From: Chaetoderma sp. LZ-2023a
Lineage: Eukaryota > Mollusca > Caudofoveata > Chaetodermatida > Chaetodermatidae
Direction of reading: 5' to 3'
NCBI GenBank assembly: GCA_034401795.1
Contig: CM067359.1
Coordinates: 141,291,278 to 141,355,277 of the forward strand
DNA: 64,000 nucleotides
Below are positions 39,218 to 50,999 of the stretch, one piece after another. The notes under the pieces were generated by a model. It saw only the letters and a list, made by a program, of their open reading frames with translations. It was not told where the DNA came from and did not search any database. The position numbers and the translations under genes were made by a program. Numbering within the stretch: the first letter of the stretch is position 1; every line of letters begins with the position of its first letter.

Positions 39218-42140
39218 TCAAACTCTCTTTCCCTGAGACCCTCTAAAGGAAGAACGACCTCTGGATCTGACCCCTCTCACCCAAGAAGAAGGAGACTGCT
39301 TCCCTAGAGACCTCGAACGATGTGAGGAAATAGAATCGAAGCGATCCTCCTCCATGGATTGATCCTGACGATTGGACGAAGAAAGATTAGAATTATGGAT
39401 GACCCTAGAAGGATAAGCCCCAAATTGGTCAGGTTTGAGGCTCTTTCTTCTAGGAGAAGAATTAGGACTCCTCACAGAAGACACATCTCTTTTTAAGGAC
39501 GGATTAGAAAACGAAATCTGAGCCTGAAGCTCCCTAAAGGCCTTCAGGCGCTCAGATTCCGCACGAATTAAATTAGGAGCTGACTGTCCAAAAGGATCTG
39601 TACCAAATGGGGATGCAACCACAAGACTCTGCTTCAAAGCGCTAGAAATCCTAACCTCAGAGAGCTTCCTAGATCTACGCTTGGAAGTAATAAAACACAG
39701 ACTGACAAAGGAACTTGATCACCCAGTTCCTCAGCCTTAAGAACGGCCTCAGATAAAAGAGCAAGGAAATTAGAAGATTTGAGCTGAGATCTGCAAACAG
39801 ACTCCCATTTTGAAAGTTCATTAGAAAATTCAACCTTAGAAGCATCCTTTAACTGAGATGAGAGAACCTCCCAAGAGGAACCAGAAAGAGACTGAGTGGA
39901 AGCAACCTTCAAATAGTCCTCCTTAGGAATTTGAACAGGAGAATCATACTTAGCAACAAGAGAAAAGTCAGTATTAGTTGAATCATTAACAAAGAAATCT
40001 AGCATATCAACAACTAAATTATCAATAGGCAGCACCTGAGGAGAAGAAGAAGAGGAAGGATCAGATGTAGAGAGAGCGGATCCGAAAGGAGGATCCATAG
40101 CAAATTCCTCCCTAATAGGAAGAGAGAGAGAGAGAGAGAGTAGATGCGATCCACCTGTAAGCCATGGACCAGTCTTCCGAAGAGGCTCTAACCGGGCAAA
40201 TCCTCTTCAGATCCCTGGCCCTGACTGACTTGGAAGCAGAAGGAGAAGGAGAAGAGATGAGAATAGAGGAGTCACCTGACACTAAAGATTCACCTGCCCT
40301 AGAAGAAACTGGAGAAGAGGGTCTACTAACCGATTCAGGAAAAGAAGAAACTTGTGAAGAGGAAAGAGAATCCCTACCCTGATCCTGACTAGAGGATAAA
40401 AAAGGAAGGACCAGAGAACTAGCAGAAAACCTCGAAAGAATAGAAAGACGAGCAGAAACAAATGAACGATCTAAAGAAGAATCCCTCACCACGGAAAACA
40501 AGGAAAAATCTAAGCCTGAATCAACAATTTGAAATTCTAGTTATGGGGAAAGAACCACGGAAACAATCGGATCAAGAGACGGAGAAGAAGCAGAAGAGGA
40601 AGAAGGAAGAGAAGAGAATGAATGAGAAGAGGAATAAGAGGAAGGATAATCCAACTGACCATGAGAGGAGAGAGAAGAAGGAAGACGGGAGAAACCTGGA
40701 AGAGGAGGAAGGGAAGATTTAGAGAGCAGATGCGGTAGACACATGACTGGAAGAAAAATCCTTGGCCGAAAGAGAAGAAAAAATTTAATTAGAGTGAGAA
40801 GAGGAGGAGAACGAAGAAGAAGACCTAGAAAAAGATGGATTCACAACGGCATCACGGAAGGAACGAGAAGACACAGAAGATAAATTGGAAGCTACAGAAT
40901 CCCTAGAAACCTGTTGAGAAATTTCCGAAACAGATTCAACAAAACTCCTATCACCCAAAATCCTAGAAGAACCTAAGCAATTTTGCTCTCTCGCTAAACC
41001 GGAAGCTAGCTCCCGACCGGAAGCAGAAGCCGGAAGTCCATCCAGATCTGACCGACCCGGAAGTATACCTCTAGAACCAGAAATGGAAGTGTACAGACCA
41101 GAATCCAAACCGGAAACGGAAGCGCTTCTACCGGAAGTAGAAAAATAGAAGGAGTCCTCAGACTCCAGATATCCGGAATGGCCGGAAGCGCTGTTGAAAC
41201 CGGAAACAGAACTAGGCACCGGGTCTTGAAGACCCGGATGTCCTACAAAAACAGAAGTCAGACCAGAAATGGACGGAACGGAAGCGGTAACCAGATCTTG
41301 ACGACCTGGATTACCTACTAAACCGGAAGTCCTACCGGAAACGGATGCCCGAGAAGAAAGAACCGGATCCTGAAGACCTGGATGTCTTGCTAAACCGGAA
41401 GTTAAAACGGAAACTGGCGGAGCGGCGGAAAAAGGAAGTAAACCCGAGTCCAGAGGACTCGAGTCCACCACAATGGAACCGGAAGAACTAGCAAGACTAG
41501 AAATCGAATTCTTGGCAATGGGCGAACTACAAAGAACCTTGACGACCAGTACAATCAAAAAATTGGCATTAGCATAAGGGCCAGCCTTATGGAAGTCAGC
41601 CTCAGCCTCTGCCATAGTCGCTCTAGACTTCTGCTTCGGAGATTTCTTAACCTGCATGGAGGTTAGAGGGACCGGTTTCCCCCATTTGCGGGAATGCCCG
41701 CTAGCCTTCGGGCTATCATCGGAACTTGAAGAAACATCCTGTTTCTTAGCCTCCTTTATCTTTCATCAAGGGATTTAGTCAAGGCATATGCGAACGATTC
41801 AAATCTCGCAAAAAGAGCTAGCACGGCATCTGAATTCGCTGAAGAGGCTCCCCCCTCCGTTGCTACCGGTAAAGATACATTAGATTGTGCAAAAGACACA
41901 GCTTTCGCCTTACTAGCAACGGAGGTAGGGGAAGGACGACCAGAGGGCAGCGGTTGTTTAAATGGTAATTCTTTAAAGAAAGCCTTTGACACCGAGACTG
42001 GCCACCCTTTACAAATCCCACACATCGTTGTGAGGGTACAAGTGGTACATTTCGCACAGACATGCCCGGAAAATTCAACTGAGCGATCACATATTGATGA
42101 CGTACATTTCGTCTTGTCTGACGATTTAGCGGACTCCTAA
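39218..42140 (-). pseudogene. DIRS 1 Gag-like ORF1 with Cys-rich motif
   Basis: Near 42110-42000 a Cys cluster reads HVCAKCTTCTLTTMCGICKG (CxxCxxCx5CxxC). The frame 41657-40785 is Ser-rich with three repeats of about 32 residues containing GHPGLQDPV/GNPGRQDLV/RHPGLQDPV. Frames 40501-40112, 40098-39634 and 39637-39218 give the rest; the last is Arg-Ser rich and ends near the RT start. Frameshifts separate these pieces. The Cys motif matches that of DIRS 2 Gag. Confidence 0.65.
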
Positions 42141-42160
42141 AAACGAAAAAACGTAACAAT

Positions 42161-42640
42161 GAAGCATACCGCTTAGAAATCGTAAAAAGGAGACCAGAAA
42201 GATAAAAATCATTTCTTTAAAAGGCGGGAAAGTTCAAATCAGAAAACAAAATCCTGGCCGACAAAAAAGCAAATTTGCATAGGGATAAATGATAATCCTT
42301 ATAATGCACTAGTAGTAAATTGATAAGGGCTCTGGGTGAATGCTGGAATTTATTATATGATGATGAATGACATAGGCATAGTAATTAAGATACCACGAAA
42401 CGAGAATGATCTTTCACGAAAACCAGTAACAATATGAACATAGTTATAAAATACCATATAACCACGAATATACTTCCTACACATAACTTAGGGAGGATTG
42501 ACTTCATATTAGGCATAATCCTTTATAATATAGAAGGCAAAAGTGTATCTGACACAGCGCAAAGCACAAAAAACTTAGAAGAATATTTTAAGCAGTTGTT
42601 CTGCAAGCAGAATAATTGAAAAGTGAATCTGTTTCCTATT
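42161..42640. other. Noncoding stretch
   Basis: AT-rich, no supported gene. It could include the missing left terminal region of DIRS 1. Confidence 0.35.
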
Positions 42641-42650
42641 TGGGCTCCAG

Positions 42651-42662
42651 TGCGCATGCGCA
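42651..42662. promoter_or_regulatory. NRF1-type palindrome TGCGCATGCGCA
   Basis: A perfect consensus NRF1 site, followed by CGCGCTTAGTGAC. Such sites mark animal housekeeping promoters. The gene served is unknown. Confidence 0.5.
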
Positions 42663-42994
42663 AGCGCGCTTAGTGACAAGCGTCACTGTGGTGTGAGCAT
42701 AGACTGGTGCCAGTCTATATCTGTCAGTAGGCTGGAGATGGATTTAACCAGTAGCCTGGTTGAGGGTCCATATTAATAGGAATAGGCATGGGGATGTGTG
42801 TATGCAGGCACAGAAATCTTATTCTGATAGCTAAATGCAGATAATTGATTGAGCAAGTAGTGATTGAACGGTAATGGATGTTTTTGTGGTGTAATAACAA
42901 CTTAGATTTTCGGGGACGGCTGCACGGGCATAGTGGGCTGATGAAATTTTCTTTGGGTGGTGTATAAATCATACTGGCAAATACTATGAAAGCA

Positions 42995-43165
42995 GTGAAA
43001 ATTAACTGTCCATCTCTAGTTAAGTTCCACCCACGCTGTTCCCGTGTTGGGATCGAGCGATCCCTGAGCTCCCTGTCAAATATTTTGAAACTAATTTTAC
43101 TGGGTCCTGTTGCTGCCCTATGGCAGCAACAGCACCCAGTCAAATTAGTTTCAAAATGTTCAACA
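42995..43165 (-). repeat. Composite palindromic element, partial inverted copy
   Basis: Contains TAGTTAAGTTCCACCC, TTGGGATCGAGCGATCCC and palindrome core A at 43075-43165 with a 20-bp pairing GTTTC/GAAAC stem. Confidence 0.85.
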
Positions 43166-43620
43166 ACATTCAATTCTTCTTCTATTTTTCTTGTCCCCAG
43201 TTCACATTTCTTACCATCCTACCCTTTTACTTTATTTTATTTTATCCCACCTTCCTTATTTCCTCTTGTTGAATTCGGGATCCTTTCTTTATCTCATTTC
43301 CACACCCATTCATTCATTCTTGATTGCTCGTTTCACCTTTCTTTTCTTATATCTATCTCATCCATTCATTCCGTTAATTCTTCTTCAGTATTCCTTTATT
43401 ACATGCTATCTTTTTTCATTGTTCCTTATTTTCCTTTTTCTGTTCTTAAATCATTCGTTTTATGAATCTCATTCTTTATTCCATTATTCTCCACTCGTTC
43501 CATTCTCCTTCTTTCATTCCTTCTATCTATCACGCTTCCACCTTTCTATTTTTTTAAATCTCATTCAGTACGCCTATTTTCTCCTTCTGTTCTCTGTTCC
43601 ATTTCTCATTTTATTTTATT
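43166..43620. repeat. Pyrimidine-rich tract
   Basis: About 450 bp of the plus strand is nearly all C and T with scattered A and very few G. Long open frames here (156-159 codons) are hydrophobic and arise from composition. Confidence 0.8.
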
Positions 43621-43735
43621 TTATTTTTAATTATTTATTTATTTATTTATTTACTAATTAATTAATTAATTAATTAATTTTATATTATTTATTTATTTTA
43701 ATATATTTTATTTATTTTATTATCAGAGCCTATTT
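43600..43735. repeat. (TTTA)n and (AATT)n microsatellites
   Basis: TTTAT and ATTTA repeats followed by seven TTAA/AATT units. Confidence 0.9.
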
Positions 43736-43739
43736 TATT

Positions 43740-44110
43740 ATATTTCTAAAACAATTTAATCAATGTTTTATACCAGCAGAACATCATTGTTCTACCAGAT
43801 GAAACCATAACCATGCATCTATGGGCTCGCCCATGTCTTGATCTCTTAGATCTGTAAATACAACAATAGGCCCACACTTAATTGTAGAATGGTGCGATAT
43901 GGCTTTCATTCATTTAATCACTGATCAAGTAGTTGAGTTAATGACGTTTGTGTCGAACAATCATGGTTTTAGGCGTTTATAAATTGTGAACAATGCTCAA
44001 TTAAATGTTATGCACACTTTAATTAGCGGGCTTTTGATGCTACTAACTGTTAATTCTAATTTCCAGTTCAATGAAAGATCCTTTGAATTGGACTGAGCAA
44101 CCCATACTAT
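43740..44110. other. Noncoding stretch
   Basis: No supported feature. Confidence 0.4.
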
Positions 44111-44111
44111 A

Positions 44112-44397
44112 GCAAAAAAGTAAGGCAATAACAAGCCAATGGCGTATGCCTAGTAAAATGATGATGATGATGATGATGCACACCGCAGCTTACGCGGAGA
44201 TAACCCATCTGCCCACCCCACAGCACCTCCCAAAATCAACCAGGGTCCTGATTACTGTCAATGAATAATGCCAACCAAACAAATAAACAACTGTAACTAA
44301 GCAAAGAACAAGCACTAGTAATACAATACTAACACAACTCCAGAGGCAATAACAAGCCAAGGGCTTATGCCTCGTAAAATGATGATGATGATGATGA
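44112..44397. repeat. Two direct ~60-bp repeats with (ATG)n tails
   Basis: GGCAATAACAAGCCAAKGGC, KTATGCCT, GTAAA and (ATGATG)n occur at 44112-44178 and 44342-44397. They resemble 3' ends of short retroposons. Confidence 0.75.
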
Positions 44398-44759
44398 AGA
44401 AGGCTCTGTCTGTTATTGCTTGATTGTTATGTATACTTGTGAATGATCAAGGACATGCGTTCCGACTAACTACAAGGTAAGTGTACAATTTATGTATATG
44501 ATGCGGCAGCTGTATGCCACGATGGTCTGTGATCTAAAACGAAAAGAAAATATTTAAAATATATGTGTGCGTATACCACCCGGGCCGAGATCGACCTGGG
44601 CCTGGGGCGAAATCAACCTCCTCCCTGGGTCGAGATCGCCGTAAATCGTGTAAATATGCTGTTTGATGAAAGGAGAAATGTTTTTAAATTGGTATATTGA
44701 TTAAAATAATATTACCTTTATCTACATCTGCTGTTTTCCGATATCAAAAGCGTTCCTAT

Positions 44760-45173
44760 ACACGGCATTACACGTTTAAACCTATTCATGAATTAAAAAA
44801 AACGAAGATAAGTTGACAGGAAGTGCAAGGTGCCCGTTGTCAAATATAAACAATGCCCGATACGTTTGGTTGCTACGCCATTCGCCGGCGGTTACATATC
44901 CGCGACAGGTACAAAAATACATTCAGCAAATTTGTATATTTAAAATATTTCTTCTGTCGACTAACGTATATCCTTGTAATAACAAGCTATCTTAAATTTA
45001 TAATTTAAAAAAATGCATACGTTTTGACCAATGAATAAGTAAAAAAATATGCCCACCGGATGTTTATTAAATTAGCGCATGCGTAGTTACTGCATGTGTT
45101 TAATTCGCGGACTTTTCACTTCATCGTGTTGTCGATGTTTTGGATGGAAATCTGTCGACTTGGTTGATGGTAT
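44760..45173 (+). promoter_or_regulatory. Probable GMPS promoter and noncoding first exon
   Basis: An NRF1-like GCGCATGCG lies at 45075-45083 within a patch of higher CpG content (44865-45140). A possible untranslated exon ends GGTTGATG|GTATGC at 45173. Exon 2 begins in 5' UTR just before the ATG, so an upstream noncoding exon is required. The exact exon is a guess. Confidence 0.35.
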
Positions 45174-45790
45174 GCATAATTTGTCCAAGTTTTGTTGTTA
45201 AATATCACCCAAACTGACAAAATCAGTACACTAATAAATGGTGTTCGTCTCAATAACACCACTACCTGCCTAAATATTTCCCTTAGAAATGTATGCAGTT
45301 TTCGTGAGTAATTTTAGTCACCAATTGACTAATTGAGTGTTCAGCTATTTCAAGTCTAAATTAAATTCACAGCTGCCCATACCATGGCTTATGTCAAACC
45401 GTACCAAATGTTTTGAATTCTCACCGGAATACACTTGATAATTTACGCAATTGCTTGATCAATAATGCATTCATCACAAATCACCACGTTCACTGCTTGA
45501 GCGCGCACACTGATATGGGTGGTGCAACAACTTTATTATGCGCTTGTAAGTTGTAGTAGTAGAAACATACTACAGCTTCAATCAGTCCTTCACATTTGAC
45601 CTTTGCGTCTTATCCTCAACCAAAATGTTTTACTTCCTCGGGTCCATTTTTTTTATCTGAGTGTACGAGTCTTGCTCTCTTGATGTCACCTCGCAGCACA
45701 CTGTTTATGCAATGCCGTGCTCTCTTGGCTTTATACTGATACAGTACAACTGGGAAATAACTTTAAATGTTTCCAAAACAAAATGAAACA

Positions 45791-45818
45791 TACTTTTGAA
45801 TATTTTGACCATAATTGG
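45791..45818. repeat. MITE A arm interrupted by the DNA transposon (left piece)
   Basis: CTTTTGAATATTTTGACCATAATTGG pairs with the right arm at about 50178-50206; the centre and the other arm lie at 50117-50206. Confidence 0.75.
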
Positions 45819-46257
45819 CAGGGTTCCCATGCAGGTATGGAAGTCTGGAAAAAGTATGGAAATTTAAGAAAACCATTTCCAGGGCTGGAAAAGCTATGGA
45901 AAATTAGATATCGGGATTTGTAATTTTTTCCGGCAGCCATTTTGTCAACAAACACTTCCTTGTTCCTGGTTTCGCAAGTCTGGATTGGGTACCGGTAACC
46001 GCCAACCTCCAATACATCGCGATTACCGGGAACGTTTCGCGTGTGAGCAATACGTGTCTGAACAAGTTTGGATTGGGTCCCGGTAACCGCTGTGATTGTA
46101 TAAACTGCGTAGAAAACTCTGGTACATCATGATTACCGGGAGCTTGAGTAATACATGTCTGAACATGAATCCTGAAAATAACTATTTATTCTCACGATTT
46201 TCATATGTTTGATCAATTGGATATAATCAATATTCATGTGAGTATTGCGAAAATGAT

Positions 46258-46282
46258 TTTATATATATATATATATATATAT
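46258..46282. repeat. (TA)n
   Basis: Short TA run. Another is at 48053-48081. Confidence 0.9.
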
Positions 46283-46379
46283 TATGTTAGTAATGTGAGA
46301 TAAATTTTGTTGTAAAGTTTTCGAATTTCTTATGCTACCACGATCATGGGAAAGTGTAAATATTCAGTTTTGTGGTAAA

Positions 46380-47611
46380 CTCCAGCATGTCGCGAGGATT
46401 ATTCTTCTGTGACCGGTTCAAATGTATTTCCCAAGCAATTTTGTAAACATAGATGGCTAGAAAATGTTCCTGTAATTGAATGTGTGTTAGAAATCTGGCC
46501 ACACATGTTTAAATTTGTCGAAGCAGCCAGCACAAAGAAAGATGACATCAATGAACCAGTCATTCAGTGTAGTTCAGAATGCTGTAAAAGACAAGCTATT
46601 CCTAGTTCGGGCTAATGTGTTTTTATCTATCGCGAAGGAGATTTCACCATTCCTAACCAAGTACCAGACAGACATGCCGATGTTACCATTTCTTGCTGAT
46701 GACCTACAGAAGTATTAATATCCTTAATGGATAGATTCATGATAGATGTGAGTAACAGTGCAAAGTCTGTCACAAAATTGATTAAGCTTGATGTATCAGA
46801 TAAATCTCTGCACAAAGACACCACCAAAATAGTTAGGTATGGTGTAGTTCGTAATATGGCCTGGCTCCATCCAGTTAAAATTGTGACAGCTAAAGCTGAA
46901 TGTATTATTCTGCTTAAGAAGTCCCTTCAGATTCTAACAGATCCAAACCAGGTGAATGTTAATAAGTGTGATGACATCATTAACCAATTTAAGGATTTTG
47001 TCAATGAGAATGTGACCAACTCAGATTTCTTATCTTTTTCATCTGCTACATCTAGGCTGGATCAGCTAATCCATAATAACATGTCAGTGAAACCAGCATA
47101 TTCAGATCTGTGGTTAATTTCGTGTAAGGTCCTACTTTTATCTCATGGACAGGCTTCAGTGGAAAGAGGATTCTCTGTGAATAAAGAAATTATTGTAGAG
47201 AACATGAAAGAACACACACTAATAGCACAAAGATGTATTGCAGACCATCTTAAGAGTGTAGGCGGGGTATAGAATGTAATGATCATAAGCCACTCTTAGT
47301 TTCTGCTGCGAGGCAGAAATATCACTCTTACCTGGATGATGAGCGACAAAAGAAAGATATGCTAAAGAGGGACGAGAAACGAAAGGCGGTATTAAATGAA
47401 ATTGATGAACTTACGGTAAAGCGAAAATGAACAGAAATTAATATAAATGCGTTAGTAAAGTCAGCAGATGATTTTGCAGAGAAAGCTGAAACCACTGGTA
47501 ATCTGACTCATTTCTAAGTCTAATGCACTTAGGAGATCAGCACGAACCAAAGAGGAAGAATTAAAATCTTTAAACAAAGACATTGATACTAAAGTATTAG
47601 AGATTAGGAAT
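46380..47611 (+). pseudogene. Transposase of the SHGQASVERGFS family
   Basis: Early frames carry KHRWLENVPVIECVLEIWPH and LFLVRANVFLSIAKEISPFL; the frame 46727-47272 ends in LLLSHGQASVERGFSVNKEI and LIAQRCIADHL, which parallels the hAT-type dimerisation end. After a TAG a coiled coil follows (KKDMLKRDEKRKAVLNEIDE) and finally SKSNALRRSARTKEEELKSL to a stop at 47611. I know this layout from many fish and invertebrate proteins but cannot place it in a named superfamily with certainty. At least four breaks. The N-terminal zinc finger is missing. Confidence 0.7.
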
Positions 47612-48052
47612 TAACTTTCATGCTGCCCAGAACATCCTTTGCCTATTGTCTTGGAAAATGTCCATTAGCAGACCATAGAAGACTATTAGTTAGAGTTATG
47701 ATAAACTTAAAAAATACAAGTTTATCTAGGCTGATTCTGGTTGATTTAGACAATGTTTGTCTCGGAAACAGTTATATCATCGCGAATGCTAAACTAGGCC
47801 GACACAGTATAGTTAGCCATGCTACGGCGACGTATTGCATTGATTCGCCTAAGCGACAGATTTAGAATGGCATGTCGCCAAGATCGACGCATGTGCGAGA
47901 ATGTTCTCGAGTACTCTTCTCCAAAGTCGGGAACATACTTTCTCGCAAGATTATTGGTTCATAAATATAACTATATAGAGAGCAACCAATGAATCGCAAG
48001 GAAACTACTGACGGTAAAGAAAATAAACAATGTTTTATGAATGACGTAGTAG

Positions 48053-48083
<31 letters not shown>

Positions 48084-48960
48084 TCATTCATAGTATTTGT
48101 AGTAAAACTAGTAACAAGCCGATTGATACACGCTGATCACAGTAAAACTTTTTATCATTCACTATTTAAGCCAGAGAAAACAACCATTAATAATTTTTAA
48201 ATAAAAATTGTTAACTCTTTCAACTGAAGTCATAGTATCACAGAAACTCAATTTCATCTTAATAAGCTGTTGAATATGTCGCAAGTTTTTAAGGGGGACC
48301 TGTTGCTCACAGCTGCCATAGGCTGCAACAGCTTCCAGTTAAGCACTAACACTATTTATCCTTCTTACATTGTATTGAATAATGTGTACTTTGTTTAGCC
48401 TACCAGTTCAAAGGGATATGTGATGTAGGTTGGTAAGTTACAAAATATATGTTATCCCTAGTCAATGAAATCACAGTATTCATGGGAGGTACATTAATGA
48501 TTTTTTTAAATTTAATTTTGATTTAATAATTTGACTGGGATGTGTTGCTGCCATAAGCAGCAACATCTTCCAATCAATGTAATTGCCAAATCTGCCAATA
48601 CGTATTATTTTAGGTTTCCTATACTCCCTGACCTTGGCCGGAGCCAGTACATGCATAGTCTGAATCTGACATACGTTATACATATGTTTTGCATTCCATA
48701 TGGAAAACGTTTTGCGAAATTGGACAATTATGCTTTTCGGTTGTTTTCAGATTCACTTGCTCATAGCGTGTGCAGACGAAAAAAGCTGTTTTTGATCATG
48801 CAAACATGTTTTGAAAGGTTTCCCCCGTTGGAACACCAAACCAGTTTCAACACAGTTTGTTTGCTATGCAAGTGCTATGAACTGCTATGCATTATTCGAT
48901 TTGTTTAGCAGTGACTGCTACGCAATCTTTTTCCAACAAAATATTCCCTGAATATTCAAC
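47612..48960. other. 3' part of the DNA transposon, noncoding
   Basis: Contains a partial hairpin MITE B (about 47636-47695), an inverted pair GCGAGAATGTTC / GAACATACTTTCTCGC (47905-47946), a TA run at 48053-48081 and two degraded MITE A cores (48259-48345, 48515-48578). No further gene. Confidence 0.5.
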
Positions 48961-49002
48961 AATAATATTTTAACTTTACTTTTGCTATTGTCTAACAGCC
49001 TT

Positions 49003-49143
49003 AGAAAATGTCCATTAGCAGACCAAGAGAAGACTTTTTTGAAAATTTATCACTGGGGTGACTGGCGCTTTAGCTAAGCCAGACATTCCAGTGGTAAATT
49101 ATTAAAGCTAGCCTTCGCTTGGTCTGCAAATGAACATTTTCTT
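49003..49143. repeat. Hairpin MITE B, copy
   Basis: AGAAAATGTCCATTAGCAGA ... CACTGGGGTGACTGGCG pairs with the second half CCAGACATTCCAGTGG ... TCTGCAAATGAACATTTTCT. About 140 bp, almost fully self-complementary. Confidence 0.88.
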
Positions 49144-49623
49144 TGATCAAAGGAGTGCTACTTGCTCAGTGCCATCCATCATTCATACGTACATGTGATA
49201 TCTATTTGCTATTTTAACTGTTTACTTTTTATAGTTATAGTATATGTTTGTGTGTGTGTATTATTTTCTCTAATGTGCTATTACTATTAATGTGCTATTT
49301 TCTGCTTTTGCCCGGTTCAAGTTCAAAGTTGCTTTATTTCATGGTTTTTCTATACATGTAAATATAATCTAAACAGGCAGTCCATCAAAGGCATGGCCTA
49401 TTGAGTGATGGACTCCTTACACACATTACAAGACATTTATACATTAACATATATATGACACACAAGACAGTGGCACAGTGACAGAATGCTATCCCAGTAG
49501 TCCTCATCTAAATAAATAAAGGGATACAGATCCTTATATTAAATACTAAGTCATTAAGTCAAATTAGTTCTCAAATATACAACAATGATATTTTAACTCT
49601 ACTTTTGCTATTGTCTAACAGTC

Positions 49624-49757
49624 TTAGAAAATGTCCATTAACAGACTAAGAGAAGACTATTTTCACTGGAGTGACTGGCTCTTTAACTAAGCCAGACATT
49701 CCAGTGGTAAATTATTAAAGATAGCCTTCTCTTGGTCTGCAAATGAACATTTTCTTG
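49624..49757. repeat. Hairpin MITE B, copy
   Basis: Same structure as 49003-49143 with a few differences, loop CTCTTTAACTAAG. Confidence 0.88.
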
Positions 49758-50122
49758 GATCAAAGGGGTGCTAATTTCTCAGTGCTATATCCCTCATCCA
49801 TATATGATATCTATGTGCTATTTTAACAGTTTACCCATAGTATGTGTGTGTGAGTGTCAGTGCTATATATGTGATATTTTACTAGTTTAATTATGAAATT
49901 TACTTATGCATTGTTTTCTCATGTTTAACTGTGAGTTGATGTACAAAATAGAACCAATTAAAAGCCTCAAATGTTAAAAATTATTTTTACGGGTTTTTTC
50001 CCCCAAATGTCCACTATTAAAGTGTCTTTAAATGGCTATGGAAAATTGTTAATTTGGTCTGGAAAAAGTATGGAAAGGGTATGGAAAAATATTCTCCCCA
50101 AGGTGTGGAAACCCTGAATTGG

Positions 50123-50206
50123 ATGGAAAGGCATTGCTGAGGCAGCAACATCACTGCCTAAGGCAGCAATGTTTTCCAATCCAATTATGGTCAAAGTATC
50201 CAAAAA
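50123..50206. repeat. MITE A copy, right piece
   Basis: GGAAAGGCATTGCTG...CAGCAATGTTTTCC forms the central stem; the outer arm pairs with 45791-45818 across the transposon. Confidence 0.75.
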
Positions 50207-50316
50207 AACATTTCTTACATCCTGTTGAAAGTTCTACTAACAAATGTTTTTGTTTTGGAAACATTTTAACTTTATTGTATGTTAGCTATATTGTAACATT
50301 TATATAATTTTTGCAG

Positions 50317-50414
50317 ACACCATGACAGGCAGTGAGATGATTGCTCATGTCAATGGCGCGGCTAGTGATACAGAAAGGGTTGTGATCTTAGATGCTGGAG
50401 CACAGTATGGAAAG
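50317..50414 (+). CDS. GMPS: GMP synthetase exon 2 (contains start codon)
   Basis: Acceptor TATATAATTTTTGCAG, then ACACC and ATG at 50322. The exon codes MTGSEMIAHVNGAASDTERV followed by VILDAGAQYGK and ends AAAG|GTAGGC, phase 0. ILDAGAQYGK is the start of the class I glutamine amidotransferase domain of eukaryotic GMP synthetase, which makes GMP from XMP, ATP and glutamine in the cytosol. The short non-conserved leader before it is normal for animal GMPS. Only the first 62 residues of the ~690-residue enzyme lie in this window. Confidence 0.93.
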
Positions 50415-50610
50415 GTAGGCTACATTGTCATGTTCAACTAGTTACAGTACAGCTTAGAAATAACAATTGTTTCCCAAAAAAATATAATTATAATTTTGAA
50501 TAATTTGAACATAAATTTCATCCAATCCAATTATGTTCAAAGTATTCAACAGGGCATGTCTTACTAATCAACCCTTTAGTTGCCAAAACTGGGCTTCTTG
50601 CAGTATCCTT

Positions 50611-50749
50611 GATGAATATCCATTTGCAGGCCAAAATAAGACTTTGAAAATTTAGCACTGGAATGACTGGCTCAATAATCGAGCCAAGTCATCCCAGTGG
50701 TAAATTTTCAAAAATAGTCTTGTCTTGGCCTGCCAATAGACATTTTCTA
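50611..50749. repeat. Hairpin MITE B in GMPS intron 2
   Basis: ATATCCATTTGCAGGCCAA and CACTGGAATGACTGGCTC pair with the mirrored GAGCCAAGTCATCCCAGTGG and TTGGCCTGCCAATAGACAT. Confidence 0.88.
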
Positions 50750-50999
50750 TAAGAAAATTTAAATTTTCTTGAACAAATTTTGTCATTAATGGGTTGACAT
50801 GTTTGTGTTTTGAAATCTTAGTTGTTTTTAGGTCTACTGGGTGCACATGTACTTGTCTCTACACAATATACTATTAGCCTGAAATAGCAGTAAGTAAAAG
50901 ATTTTCCAATTTTGTATTACCCCGCTTAGTTGGTAATTGATCTCTCTGTGCGCGTAATTCTCATAACCTTGGTCCTTTTGAGGGTATATATCCCCGAAG

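Larger units (their letters stand above)
37005..42160 (-). mobile_element. DIRS-like retrotransposon 1, truncated in the recombinase
   Basis: Minus-strand order: zinc-motif Gag (42140-39218), reverse transcriptase (39082-38290), RNase H (38268-37771), linking region, and the N-terminal part of a tyrosine recombinase ending at about 37010. The catalytic part of the recombinase and the inverted terminal repeats were not found. All genes carry frameshifts. It lies just upstream of host exon 1. Confidence 0.85.
45819..50116 (+). mobile_element. 4.3-kb DNA transposon (hAT-like, superfamily uncertain) in GMPS intron 1
   Basis: Ends CAGGGTTCCCATGC at 45819 and GGTGTGGAAACCCTG at 50116, with GGAAAAAGTATGGAAA-type subterminal repeats on both sides. 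AATTGG flanks it at 45813-45818 and 50117-50122. It is inserted in one arm of a palindromic MITE. It has itself been invaded by hairpin MITEs (49003-49143, 49624-49757). A broken transposase is at 46380-47611. Confidence 0.75.

Noticed and set aside
40462-40722. Lys/Glu-rich ORF on the plus strand
   Set aside because: Antisense of the Ser/Arg-rich DIRS 1 Gag region.
43191-43661. Hydrophobic 156-residue membrane protein
   Set aside because: The frame is open only because the tract is almost pure pyrimidine; two frames are open at once.
47620-47865. 81-codon ORF after the transposase
   Set aside because: Begins inside a partial hairpin MITE and shows no family pattern.
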